44,596 nucleotides of DNA from Chara braunii (Eukaryota; Streptophyta; Charophyceae; Charales; Characeae): assembly GCA_003427395.1 (NCBI GenBank), contig BFEA01000649.1:355462-400057 (forward strand). Direction: 5' to 3'. Shown piece by piece: positions 21,264 through 31,943 of the stretch. The stretch's first letter is position 1; each line of letters starts with the position of its first letter. Position numbers and translations under genes: made by a program. The notes beneath the pieces are model-generated. The model did not search any database. It was given only the letters and a program-made list of their open reading frames with translations, and was not told the DNA's origin.

Positions 21264-21989
21264 CGCAAACAGGTGTTAACTGTTCTCGTTTTTTTCCGTA
21301 AGTTAAGGGTAACTTAGACGAAAAAGAGATAGACGTCATAGAACGAGAAACATTTAGACATGTATAGGTAGATAAGGTCGTTCGGAATAGAATGGGTCAA
21401 TCTTCAGGAAAGGACCAACTTCGTTGACCTTATCCGCTTTCTTTCAATCAAATTCGTTTTTACAGTGTTGACACTGCATATTAACATTTTCGTAACAAGG
21501 AAACCTTCTTGATGTGCAGGCAGGTGAGAAGTAAAAAATAAGATAATAATTTTTTCTTTCCTCAAATCAATCTCCTTTGCAAACACCCTTTTACCTACCT
21601 GCACATACAAAAACAACCGCAGGTCCAGAAAATCCAGCAATTCACACTCCCGTCAGATCTCACTTTTCACATACATGACCATACACGCTTTACTCAACCT
21701 TTTCTTTTGAACATTCAAAACAAACAGGCCCAAACAACGTGTGGTTTCACACAGGTGTGAAAAATAATCTTAGTCGATCAACTGACCTTGAGTGAAGTGG
21801 TGCCGAAGAAGCGCCCTGACTCACTCAAGAAAGTCAACCAACAAGCCGTGTGTGCCGCCGAAAGCTGTAGTCTCAAGGAAAATTCTGATCAAACCACCTC
21901 TCACTCGCATGCCTCACCCGCGGTAACCCAAGCGTGAAAACGGTGAGCCCCACGCGTCCCAAAAAAACACTCAATCTGGTACAACGTCA
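21264..21989. other. Unassigned sequence with inverted repeats
   Basis: No gene is visible. Perfect short hairpins occur at 21463-21476 (CAGTGT/ACACTG) and 21745-21762 (TTTCACAC/GTGTGAAA). Arms related to ATGTGCAGGCAGGT lie inverted about 90 bases apart (about 21512-21608). Confidence 0.5.
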
Positions 21990-22250
21990 GTCCCAACTGG
22001 TCCCAAGCGGTCCCAGATGGTCACACGCGGTTCTACATGGTCCCATGTTGTCAAACACTTCGTCGAATGACTATTGAGTCGAAAACCGTTTTCTACATAC
22101 TTATAAAAAAAAATAAAACCGGCGGCGAATCTCAAAACCGCATGCGTCGAGACTGCCGCAAATGACCGCCCGCGTCCCACGTCAGTCCCAACTGAATCCA
22201 GGCAGTCCGAAGTAGTCCAGTCCCACTGCCGCAAGTGTTGGGTAGTCCCA
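21990..22250. repeat. 10-bp periodic repeat, GTCCCAANNG-like
   Basis: From about 21988 successive decamers read GTCCCAACTG, GTCCCAAGCG, GTCCCAGATG, GTCACACGCG, GTTCTACATG and GTCCCATGTT. A second cluster at about 22180-22250 has AGTCCCAACT, AGTCCGAAGT and AGTCCCAATT in similar spacing. The complementary frame codes Trp-Asp/Gly-Pro-Val-Gly-type repeats, likely a by-product. Confidence 0.65.
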
Positions 22251-22517
22251 ATTACAAAACATTTATCTCATGTGCCGCATAAAAAAATAAACCCGTCCGT
22301 CGTGCTCAGATTTCGTATCGTCGCATGCCGTCAACCATCACCATGTCACGTTGTTGTTGTCGTACATACCAATGGAAGCAGACCTTCACCAAGAAAAGCA
22401 AACGCCGTGCCGCAATAAAAAAAATTTCGTGCCGTAAAAGAAACCTCCACTGTCGCTCCGCACGTCCCACCATCATGCCGCAATTCCATTGATGTGCCGA
22501 ACCCTCGTCAAGAAAAA

Positions 22518-22830
22518 CGACAGTGCTTCGCCGTGTCCTACCACCGTAAAAAAACGAAAACGGCAGCGCTCCGCTGTGCCGTACCACCGTAAAAAAAAAC
22601 GGCAGCGCTTCGTCGTGTCGTACCACTGCAAAAAGACGGTTGCGCTTCGTCGTGCCGTACCACCGTAAAAAAAAAAGGGCAGCGCTTCGCCGTGTTGTAC
22701 CACCACAAAAAGACGGCGGCGCTTCACCGTGCCGTACCACCGTACAGAAAACGGCAGCGCTTTGCCGTGTCGTACCACACCAAAAAAACAGCGGCGCTTC
22801 GTCCCGCTGTACTATCGTGCCACGAAAACG
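22518..22830. repeat. Minisatellite, 37-40 bp units
   Basis: About eight units carry a GGCAGCGCTTCGYCGTGYCG-type core, then TACCACCGT and an A run. GCGCT starts at 22566, 22605, 22642, 22682, 22719, 22757 and 22794, giving spacings of 37-40. The minus strand stays open in two frames (22306-22740 and 22473-22778), yielding WYGT/RHGEALPF repeats; unit lengths near 39 explain this without selection. Confidence 0.8.
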
Positions 22831-22925
22831 GCAGCATCACTCTTGAAAACAAAGTGTCGCGCCAACGTGCCGTGAAAACGGCAGCATCACCCTTCAAAAT
22901 AAAGGTGTCGTGTTGATGCTGCGGT

Positions 22926-22972
22926 ATTTCGGCAGCATAACCCCGCAAAAATGGGTTATGGCTGCCGAAAAT
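22926..22972. repeat. Hairpin CGGCAGCATAACCC
   Basis: Arms ATTTCGGCAGCATAACCC (22926-22943) and GGGTTATGGCTGCCGAAAAT (22953-22972) pair with a single bulge around a 9-base loop. Confidence 0.75.
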
Positions 22973-23599
22973 ATCGGTCGGCACACCTCCACTTGTTGTC
23001 GTGCTCCCGGCCACTCCTCGCCACGCTCTGTTGTCATTCCTCACCACGCTGCCGCATAATCCCCCTAGAGACCAGCCTGCCAAGGGGTGGAGCAGAGGTC
23101 TCCTCTTCGTCATGCTCCTCCGCAATCCTCCATCTCCGTCGACAACACTCCTGCCTCCTCTCTAGCACTCCAACGATAAGGCAAGTGTGTTGTTACACAC
23201 TGGCAGCTGGAGGCAAGTGTGAGGCAGCTGGGGGACAGCGGTCTCTTTTGTAGTGGCTGAGGAGGGCAACAGGAACCTCAGCTGCCCCGAGGCAAAATTC
23301 GTCACTTGCCTGGGGCCGTTGATCTGAGCCAGATCAACGGACTGAGGCTGTTTCACCTTAGTCACACACTTAGGGTGGCAGTTATACTCAACTGCCCCTC
23401 TTTTTTTCTCCCTTTTCCCTGCACTCAGCCCTACACTGAGTGCAGGTTCAGCGAGAAAATGGTTGTTTTCAGGCCTGAGTCACATTCAGGCCAGTTTGGC
23501 CTGTATCTGATCGTAGTCGCGGCCACATTCGTGGCCGTGGCTTTTTCTTTCTTCTTCTGCCTTCTTTTTCTCTTTCCTCCCCTGCCCTCCCCTGAAAAC

Positions 23600-23680
23600 G
23601 GGGATGGCAGTTGTCAGATTGGGAGAGGTAGGAAAACAACTCGTGAAAATTCACGAGTTCAAATCCCGACAGGCTCAGAG
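23600..23680 (+). repeat. Possible tRNA-derived fragment (B-box)
   Basis: GAGTTCAAATCCC (about 23655-23667) fits a Pol III B-box, with GGCAGTTGTCAGATTGGG upstream as a loose A-box. The segment from CCTGAAAACGGGG recurs near 24305 as CCTGACAACGGGG followed by GGCAGCTGGCAGGTCGGG, so it is repeated. SINE-like; low certainty. Confidence 0.3.
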
Positions 23681-23848
23681 CGGGGTGCAAAAAGTACCCC
23701 GACTCTGATGATTTTTAGAAAAATCGTCGCTTAATAAAAAAATCTAAAAAACATCATGAGCAGAGAGAAGGTTAACAACAATCGTATTTCTCATCACCAC
23801 TTCAAGACACCCTTCACGACTTCAGGACACCCTTCACCACTTAAGTAT

Positions 23849-23987
23849 GCAGCCTGCCTAAAAATGTGGTTTTCAGGGTCTTCGGACCTTTCACCACTTC
23901 AGGACCATTCAGGTCTGAAAATCATGAATGTTCCTGAAGTGGTGAAAGCTCCGAAGACCTTGAAAACCACCTGTTTAGGCAGGCTGC
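23849..23987. repeat. 139-bp foldback, GCAGCCTGCCTAAA ends
   Basis: The left arm runs from GCAGCCTGCCTAAAAATG through GGTCTTCGGACCTTTCACC. The right arm is its mirror, ending CTGTTTAGGCAGGCTGC. A third partial copy (GGTCGTCGGACCTTTCACC with the CACTTCAGGACCATTCA segment) follows at about 24010-24053 in direct orientation to the left arm. Loss of perfect symmetry is small. Confidence 0.75.
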
Positions 23988-24256
23988 ATCCTCAAATTGT
24001 GAAGCGTGGTTTTTAAGGTCGTCGGACCTTTCACCACTTCAGGACCATTCAAGATTTTCAGACTGCCCAAGACTCTCACTTCAAAATGTTCATTCCTGAA
24101 TTTTACCCGATAACCGCTTGTGCATGCGCATGGCCTAGATGCCTGACTACCTACAGAAAACATTTCAAGGCCGAAAACATTTTCGTACGCCACCAAAAAA
24201 ATATTGGCGCAAAACTAAAAAATACAGATCTTAAAAAAAGACTGATCTCGTTTCTC

Positions 24257-24257
<1 letters not shown>

Positions 24258-24295
<38 letters not shown>

Positions 24296-24375
24296 CTTCC
24301 CCCCCCTGACAACGGGGAGGCAGCTGGCAGGTCGGGAGGAGCAGGTCCTCAGGTCCTCTCTCCCATCCTTTCATT

Positions 24376-24431
<56 letters not shown>
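24258..24431. repeat. Poly(T) and (CT)n tracts
   Basis: T38 lies at 24258-24295 and an uninterrupted CT tract at about 24379-24430, with 80 GC-rich bases between them. Confidence 0.9.
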
Positions 24432-24434
<3 letters not shown>

Positions 24435-24779
24435 AAACTTCTTCCTGCTTTCCGCGTATGCACTGCGGGCCGCGAGATCTCAAGATCTCGTGGCCATTGT
24501 CATCTGTCTAAAACGAAGTGGGAGTTTTTGTGCTCCCACACAACCTGAAAAGACTGTTGTTTTGTTGGTTCCGTTTTTCTGCCCCTACATGCCCATGTAA
24601 TGGCATACTCACACTGAAACTTACCTCGATGCACCTATGTCGAGATCACGGCCATGATCAGGCCGTTTTCTCCATGCTGAGCCTGGAAAGGCAGCAGTCA
24701 AGATGCATCGTGTGGGGAAGAAGGATAAATAGAAAAAGAGAAATACTTACCACGTAGGCACAACAACAAACTGCGGAAT

Positions 24780-25450
24780 GCAGACCCAAAGTTCGAATCC
24801 AGCCGCAAAGGGGTGGGGCAGACCAATTCCTACGACCAGAAGCCTCGCCCCAATCCCCTACCTATGTGCAAAATGAGAGTGAATCTCCCACTAGAACATG
24901 GAAAGATACATCGTAGTGATTTTTGTCTTTTGTGCATGTGGTGAGTAGCGGCTTGGTGTTGCCCCCCCTTTCACTCGTGGTGCCCGTTTTCTCTCCGCCA
25001 CGCCGAAAGTGGGGGGATCTCTAAAAAAAAAAACTTACCTAAAAAAACAAATCACTTGACGCTAAAAAACGGATGTCCGTTTTACTTCCTCAGGGACTGC
25101 AAGTCCCTGTCCGCTCTACGTGCGCCACTTTGTGCTTTAGCTGTAGTTCTTTTTTTTTTTTTTTAGTAATAAAGTCGTTAGCATAAGCCAACGGCCATGG
25201 TTTCCTCCCCCCACGCCTTGCAGGCTCGAGTTCGATTCCCATCGGGGAATCGAAAAAATTTGTCAATTTCTCGATTTATGCGCGTCATCCGTGTGCAGGG
25301 GCCATGCTCAATCTGACGCGGCTGTTCCTGTCCGTGTGATCCTGCTGATCGCACGGCCAAGATTGACCACACCCAAACTGCCCCATCCCGATGGCCGACT
25401 CCAAAAGGAGCTAGCCCAGCTCGGACGGTTTCCGGATTCGATCCCTATGT
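24780..25450 (+). repeat. Cluster of Pol III B-box-like motifs (SINE-like fragments)
   Basis: B-box matches are AGTTCGAATCC (24790-24800), GAGTTCGATTCCC (25228-25240) and GGATTCGATCCC (25434-25445). The second has TAGCATAAGCC about 45 bases upstream as an A-box. The third has TAGCCCAGCTCGG (25412-25424) only about 20 bases upstream, too close for an intact tRNA. None folds convincingly as a tRNA; tRNA-derived SINE remnants are the likeliest reading. Confidence 0.35.
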
Positions 25451-25999
25451 CTGTAGCGTGGTGATCCAATGTGTTCACCTACAAGGCTAGCTCCTATCAC
25501 GGGAGCAGAAGCAGCAACCCCTCTATTTGAAGGCAGCGCCCAGTAGGCCGACCCTCCAGCCTGTGGCCCAGCAGACATTTCTCGCTCCAGCCCTTAGCTT
25601 GGCTGGATTTGTCGGCCTTGGTCGGCCATTGAATTGGCCGCTTGTGCAAGACTCGTCAATGTTCAACCTAGCTGGGTGGACCACCTAGCCCCTTAACCGT
25701 CGATGCGGTTATAGACCCCGAACAGAGTCAAACCCTACGTCCCAAAATAAAAAAATATAAGTCTCCTATTCCTCCCACGCCGCAGCTCCACACCCGGCGC
25801 GGTCGTTCCTTTTAGCCTAGTTAGGCTCTGAATCACGTGGCTTAGCAGCCGCGCGACATCATTTTAAGTAGAATGGAAGTTAGGCTTAGTATTCCCTGTG
25901 TCCTTGCTAAACGCGGTTGGTGACCGATCGCACCGCCGCTTTTCCATGCCGGAGACGTGTGGACTGAAGTAAAAATTTTAGTCTCACAGTCTTAGGTTT
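25451..25999. other. Unassigned sequence
   Basis: This is moderately GC-rich unique-looking DNA with no convincing frame or motif, ending near the 5' edge of LINE-3. Confidence 0.4.
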
Positions 26000-26280
26000 G
26001 GTTTGAATGAGTTTTGGCAGGTACCCCAATCTCATCAAATCAGATCATCCAATCGAAATCTTATCATCACTCGGACAGTTGCCTGACATTGAAAATCCCG
26101 GGCAGATACCCTTGTCAGGGTTTCTGCCGCGGCAACGCAACTTGGTTTGTGGCCTTTGCAGACCAGGAAGGTGGTAAGCCTTCTCTCCCCGGACACTCCT
26201 ATGCCTTCGGCCACAACTACGTTAATTCGTACATGCTATATCGAACAAGTTTTCCTTTCGTCTAATTCTTGATCTTGTTA

Positions 26281-26639
26281 TGGTTCGATTGATAGTTAAT
26301 AACCCTGATATCAGAGGAAAAAATATCAAATATTTTCTACCTTTAGTGGATGTCAGGTTTAAGATTGGTCAGATCGAACAGCTTGAGACTGAAGGCCTAC
26401 ACCTCCTTTCAATTGCATAGTTCATCGAGAGAAAGTGTCACGAACTACGTCGCATTCAGATTCCACCTCTGAAGTCGGCTGAATGTCTTATGGAGTTAGA
26501 ATCACGTCTTCTAAAAGAGAAGATACCGAATTCCTCCTTCGTCAGAGATGCCTTGACCTCCCTGTGGCCAATGGAAGATCTTAATCCCGATCTCTCTCAA
26601 ATCCAACAGTTGACGACAGGCGAAACAAGTCGACAATAA
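26281..26639 (+). pseudogene. LINE-3 ORF1, C-terminal part
   Basis: The frame starting MVRLIVNNPDIRGKN continues FKIGQIEQLETEGLHLLS, then a stop, then ERKCHELRRI, and ends near SQIQQLTTGETSRQ before TAA. It aligns with 33212-33526 of LINE-4 (VTGQLEVFEYEGLRLIPLLC, DLRRV). The upstream frame 26014-26265 may be the preceding part of the same protein. Function unknown; probably the tail of the ORF1 RNA-binding protein. Confidence 0.6.
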
Positions 26640-26642
26640 ACC

Positions 26643-27330
26643 ATGAATAAACTCAGACTAATGAGTTGGAACGTACGAAGAAAAAATCAATGCCCTAGGC
26701 TGCTGGTGGGAGGGTCCACAACTGTGGTCCCTAACTATTGGCTCAAAGGGTGGCGTTAGTATTCTTATCCATAGAAATCTGAGCGTTGAAATTGTGGTCT
26801 ATTATGCAGATCTTTGCGGTCAATGGAGTTGAATAAAGTTGTTAATTAACGAAAAGGAATGGTTAATTGCCTCAATTTATGCCCCCACCGACCCTCGCCT
26901 CCACACTATCTTCTTTCAAGATTTGTTGTATATTATGCCTGAATGTGAAAGGACAACCCTGGCATGGGATTGAAATTTGTCCCTGAACATCACGATGTCT
27001 TCACAGATACTCGACTGCCCCTGGGATAAGGTTGCACTCACCCAGCTAATAGAGACCTTGGGATTGATAGACCCCTACAGGCTCACTCAGCCGGACGAGG
27101 ACGGATTCACATGGTTTCCAAACCCAAGAAAAGACGTGGGAGTAATCAACAGGCAATTAGATTATTTGCTAACTTTTCAGAACTTGTAGGAATCTACTAC
27201 TGATATTTCAGAGAAATCTCACCCAATGTCTGATCATAGACATGTCTTGATGACAGACATATCAACTGACTTTCTCGGGGAAAATGAATTTTTTGCTTCA
27301 ACACACAAATTTTGGAAGATGAGGGATTAG
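26643..27330 (+). pseudogene. LINE-3 ORF2, APE endonuclease part (deleted)
   Basis: The N-terminus MNKLRLMSWNVRRKN is the APE-like SWN start. Compared with LINE-4, the segment carrying the catalytic QETK stretch is missing (LINE-4 reads IQIPCLQETKLN). It continues with WLIASIYAPTDPR, GLIDPYRLTQPDEDGFTW (matching DLIDPYRLSHPNLEGYTW in LINE-4) and PMSDHRHV near 27225, the SDH active-site motif. The deletion plus stops abolish function. The enzyme would nick target DNA. Confidence 0.72.
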
Positions 27331-27332
27331 TG

Positions 27333-28760
27333 GCATGGATGGGGAAACTTTGGGAAAGTTGGAAAGAGGTCCGGTCCTCTTTCGAATCTGAGGTTGAATG
27401 GTGGGAAAACGGTTCACGCATTTTCTACAATCAACTGTCAATGTTCTCAAGAATAAAATCTCACCAGCGCAATAAAGAAGAAATGACTCTAGCAAAGAAG
27501 ATAACGTACGCAGAGCACAGAATAAAATTTGAACTGTGGGCTGAGAGATTGAGAGTCAAGGGTATAACAGTGTACGACCGCATGACGAAGGAATCCTTCC
27601 AAAATCTGATTCCTCGCTGCTGAACAATCCTCATGAGAGAGTTGAGTCATCCCTTTGATCAAGCGGCAAGTAGAGCGAAAGACCCAAACAGTTTGTGCAA
27701 TTATGTGTCTGCCTATTACAAAGACATCTTAACCTCACGATTACAAGGCGCCAACATATTCAATGACATGCACCTACACAATGACCATTGGCAACAAACC
27801 ACTGTTCGACTTTCTAATGCTGGCAGACTGGACCTTGACCGCCCGATCACAACTGGGGAAGTCTTTGAAGCCCTGAAGGCCATGTCAAAAGGGAAAGCCC
27901 CTGGCGATGATGACATACCAGTTGAAGTATATTTAACAATATGGAATCAGATGGGTGAAAGTCTGGTGCGAATGTACGATGAAGTCTTGCTCGGAGGCAG
28001 ACTATCTACAAGTATGTGCAGGGGTATCATCTCAGTGTTATTTAAGAAAGGTGATAGAGCAGAAATTCGAAACTGGAGGCTCATTTCTGTGTTTAACATT
28101 TCATATACATTGTTGGCTTATACGTCTGAGACGATACCTGTCATAGCTGGTTTACCCAAATCAAGCAGCATTCGTAAAGAGTAGATCGATTTTCACTAAC
28201 ATTGTCACAACTATTGAAATGCTCGAAATTATTCATAATAAAGATATGAATTTTGCAGTTTTACTTCTCGACATCGAGAAAGCCTATGATAGGGTAAACT
28301 GGTCCTACGTGCTTACAACATTGAAAGTGATTGTTTTTGGGAAAATGTTATGTACTTGGGTGATTGCTATGTACATAATGTCAACTGGGGCGGTAATGAT
28401 CAATGGTCGACTATCAAATGAATTTACTTAAACTCGATCACTGAGGCAAGGGTGCCCATTGGCTCCGCTGCTATTTGTCATCCAAATAGAGGGACTGTTA
28501 AACAACGTTCGCAACCACCGAAGGATTTAGGAGTTTCCTACCGGACACACACAATATACGACAAAAGCGCTGGCTGACAACCTTTTTGCAATTGTCGGTA
28601 ACAACAATGAATCCCTAGAAGCACTGATTTATTTTTTTTACCAATATACTGCCCTCTTAGAGGTATCAGTGAACTGACACAAATCAATTTTTTTTCTCTC
28701 ACCCTCAGTTAAGATATTTGTAGAACGGAGAATGATCCACGAACCTTAATTAGAGTGTTT
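27333..28760 (+). pseudogene. LINE-3 ORF2, reverse transcriptase part
   Basis: The pre-RT block gives DILTSRLQGANIF, RLDLDRPITTGEV and MSKGKAPGDDDIPVEVY. Then come GDRAEIRNWRLIS, motif A LLLDIEKAYDRVNW (about 28263-28305), motif B SLRQGCPLAPLLF (about 28440-28476) and motif C as LADNLF (about 28574-28591): the second catalytic aspartate is Asn (AAC instead of GAC). Stops occur at 27621 and 28182 and at several later points. Confidence 0.78.
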
Positions 28761-30726
28761 CCTAGGTGTACAGATCTCCCTTCGTCATGTGAAGTGATCA
28801 AGATAATCTCATACTCCAAAAGTCAATTCACAGAGTCGTATCTTGGGGCAAAGCACCTCATCTGTCACTATTTAAAAGAGGGTTAGTCATCAACGGTGGC
28901 CTATTCTCCCTGCTTTGGTTTGTAGGGACGGTAAGGGGATTCAACAAATGACTATACAACGTAGTAAAGAGAAGAGCTTCAATTTTTTTGTGGAAGTCAG
29001 ATGCAGGGGAAGAAGAATCTTTCCTATCCAAAATTGCATGAGAATCCCTATGTCTGCCATAGGACCAAGGGGAACTAAGAATCCTAGACCCAAAGCGCCA
29101 AAATAAAGCAATGTTGATAAAACAGCTTATAAACGGTGCCTTGATAGACCCCGAACCACATTGGGTATTACTAGCAGAACAAATTATGGCCAAAGAGTGG
29201 AACCTATCCAGACGGGTCCCACAAATGTCTGGATATACTTCCTTCTTCATTCCTCTCAGCACAGACACATCAAATCCCCATTTTGGAGAGCGATTGCACG
29301 AGCATGGAAATCTCTGAGACCGGACACATAGGTAGAGCCCGAAACGAAAGTTGAAGTCATAAACCAACCTTTGTTTGAAAACCCCCACATTTGTCAACCA
29401 TCTGGTAACTGGTTCAAAGCTGACACAACAACAGGAAGGTTTAGAAGAACATGGATTGAGAAAAAAATCACACGGGTAAGCGATATGTGAGACAATCTGT
29501 CAGAGCGCTGCGAAACAGGGAATGAACTCAGTTCATCACTGGGACACGTGAGAGGTCTCACTGCAAAAAGAAATTTAATTATCGAAGGTCCCCCTCCAAA
29601 ATGGAAAGAACTGTTGCAATCGAATATAACAGATCCACCTAGTACGTGGTATAGCACTAACGAACCAGGATCCCCGTCTTGCGTCTGGAAACTAATCCAG
29701 ATTCAAGTCGATGCGAAACGAATCTTCCAAAGATGGTGTGCATCTGATAATTACTTTGTCAGCCAACAAGACACATACCTACCACCTCCCTTGACGGCCC
29801 CCCTCTCTTAAATTAGAGTAATTGAAGACCTGAAGATTGAAGAAACCTCCTCAGATATGATTTTCTCAAGAGGAAGACATGTCAACGAATTGAAGCTTGA
29901 CCCAGCAAAATGGGAATGGAGAGCTTCAAGTAAGTCAGGTCGAAGCGTATGCCTACTATATTACACACAGAAAGTGGGATACGTATTCAGACCCCTCACT
30001 AAAGCTTCAAACATTGTGGCATGGATTAGATGACAAGCCTTACTAGCAGTGAACCCTGAACTCATTTCAACAGCCATCGATAGTTGTTGGCAACAGTTAA
30101 AGTTCATCCTCAACCAACGACATACCTCAATCCTGTGGTTACTTACTATGATATCCACACCTACGACGGTGTGGCTTGTGGAACACAGAATGAAGGTGGA
30201 TATTACATGTCAAAGATGTCAGTGGGCTTTTGAATCCACTATCCACCTCTGGGCCAGCATCGGCCAGAATGTGGAAATGGTGGTCTAATAAATAAACATT
30301 TATTGTTGGTAACAACTTTGAATGGACTAAACTGTGGACTCTGCTCGGGGGAGTTCTGGAAGGAATCTCGATCAGTACAGGAGTGAGATACATCGCCCAG
30401 ACCCTAAGAGCGGTGGTATTTGCAACAATTTGGCAAGCCAGGAACGAGCAGATCTTTAACGGAAAAGAGTGGACAAATAAGTAGATCCGATCCTCAGTAA
30501 TACAAGAGGCTCGTCATACAATAATAGCAGACTGGCGACGAAAGGTGACAAAATCAGAAAATAGGCAGACGGGGATGCAATGGTTTAGAGAAACCTGGTG
30601 TGTACGAGACAAGATGACCTCCATAGTNAAATCAGAAAATAGGCAGACGGGGATGCAATGGTTTAGAGAAACCTGGTGTGTACGAGACAAGATGACCTCC
30701 ATAGTCGAGGATGAATTTGTTATTTA
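28761..30726 (+). pseudogene. LINE-3 ORF2, C-terminal region with zinc-finger motif
   Basis: Recognisable pieces include AEQIMAKEWNLSR, NQPLFENPHICQ, PPPKWKELLQSNITDPPSTWY and FILNQRHTSILWLLTM, followed by ITCQRCQWAFESTIHLW (about 30208-30255), the CX2C...H pattern of the LINE C-terminal zinc finger. The end reads IIADWRRKVTKSENRQTG before the duplicated stretch at 30551-30705. It is broken by stops throughout. Confidence 0.68.
30551..30705. other. 77-bp exact duplication joined by a single N
   Basis: Bases 30551-30627 (AAATCAGAAAATAGGCAGAC to CCTCCATAGT) are repeated exactly at 30629-30705 with N at 30628 between them. This is the signature of two contig ends overlapping but joined without merging. 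It falsely lengthens LINE-3 ORF2. Confidence 0.9.
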
Positions 30727-31413
30727 AAGGGTAGGTTGGTAGTTTCAACCTGTACGCTCGGTTGCAGGTTTGGTCACAGTAGACAGGCAGAGTTTTAGGA
30801 GTTGAAGGGAGTGTGAGAGAATACTGAAGTCTCATGCAGAGACTACCACCGAATTAGGTGGATCCCAGGGAACTTAGTAACAGAGTGGTGTAGTTAACTA
30901 TTTGTTGTTCTTGTGGGGTTTTTTTTTATCTTTAGAGGTGGTATACATTTTTCTTTCCTTCTTTTTTTCTTTTTGTTCTTTTTTTTTTTTCTTCTTTGAA
31001 TTGTTTGGCTTTGTTGGCCTTGTAGGCAAATTTGTTGTTACAGGGTCGTGGATAATTTGGGGCAGTGGTTAAAATTCTGTTAATTTTGGTCTTGGACATA
31101 TTAATTCTCGACACCAATCTGAGATGGGTTGTGTCCCCAATATTCTTCTTTTATCTTTCGGGTTGCTTAATTTGAAGGATTCTCGGCCTCAATTTGTACT
31201 CGAATGTTGCATAATGAATGAAGCCCTCATGGCCCCCTTGTACACTCCTCAGCGTCCCATCGTCATGTACCCTGCAGAAGAACAACAGTCTTGAAGTGTA
31301 GTAACGTATGATATTCAGAACTTAACAAGTAGTGGGTTGTCACCTTTAGAAGGAGGGTAATAGACCGTGGTAGGTTAATTTGATCGCTAGAGGAAGAATT
31401 GTATGCATGACGG
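30727..31413 (+). other. LINE-3 3' UTR and possible LINE-4 5' sequence
   Basis: No coding signal. A T-rich tract lies around 30918-30995. The transition to LINE-4 cannot be placed because the N gap follows. Confidence 0.4.
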
Positions 31414-31943
31414 NNNNNNNNNNNNNNNNNNNNNNNNNNNNNNNNNNNNNNNNNNNNNNNNNNNNNNNNNNNNNNNNNNNNNNNNNNNNNNNNNNNNNNN
31501 NNNNNNNNNNNNNNNNNNNNNNNNNNNNNNNNNNNNNNNNNNNNNNNNNNNNNNNNNNNNNNNNNNNNNNNNNNNNNNNNNNNNNNNNNNNNNNNNNNNN
31601 NNNNNNNNNNNNNNNNNNNNNNNNNNNNNNNNNNNNNNNNNNNNNNNNNNNNNNNNNNNNNNNNNNNNNNNNNNNNNNNNNNNNNNNNNNNNNNNNNNNN
31701 NNNNNNNNNNNNNNNNNNNNNNNNNNNNNNNNNNNNNNNNNNNNNNNNNNNNNNNNNNNNNNNNNNNNNNNNNNNNNNNNNNNNNNNNNNNNNNNNNNNN
31801 NNNNNNNNNNNNNNNNNNNNNNNNNNNNNNNNNNNNNNNNNNNNNNNNNNNNNNNNNNNNNNNNNNNNNNNNNNNNNNNNNNNNNNNNNNNNNNNNNNNN
31901 NNNNNNNNNNNNNNNNNNNNNNNNNNNNNNNNNNNNNNNNNNN
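31414..31943. other. Assembly gap (530 N)
   Basis: The run of N hides the 5' part of LINE-4 ORF1. Open frames that cross it are artefacts. Single Ns also occur at 32305, 32310, 32336, 32416 and 32575. Confidence 1.

Larger units (their letters stand above)
23184..24665. repeat. Array of consecutive short perfect inverted repeats
   Basis: Hairpins follow one another: 23184-23201 (AGTGTGT/ACACACT), 23290-23311 (AGGCAA/TTGCCT), 23316-23340 (CCGTTGATCTG/CAGATCAACGG), 23377-23396 (GGCAGTT/AACTGCC), 23419-23445 (CTGCACTCAG/CTGAGTGCAG), 23472-23492 (GGCCTGA/TCAGGCC), 23520-23537 (CGGCCAC/GTGGCCG), 23638-23659 (AACTCGTGA/TCACGAGTT), 23676-23707 (CAGAGCGGGGT with ACCCCGACTCTG), 23710-23725 (GATTTTT/AAAAATC), 24468-24495 (CGAGATCT/AGATCTCG extended by GGCC), 24518-24539 (GTGGGAG/CTCCCAC) and 24649-24665 (CGGCC/GGCCG). 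The larger foldback at 23849-23987 lies inside the array. No coding gene explains the density. Confidence 0.75.
26000..30726 (+). mobile_element. LINE-3: L1-like retrotransposon, nearly complete ORF2
   Basis: The order is ORF1 C-terminal part, APE endonuclease (internally deleted), RT, and the post-RT zinc-finger region. It is 5' truncated within ORF1. ORF2 opens with ATG at 26643, only three bases after the ORF1 stop at 26637-26639. Many stops make it non-functional. Confidence 0.82.

Noticed and set aside
22306-24665. CRISPR array
   Set aside because: The repeats are adjacent degenerate minisatellite units or unrelated hairpins, without constant repeats and unique spacers, and the DNA is eukaryotic.
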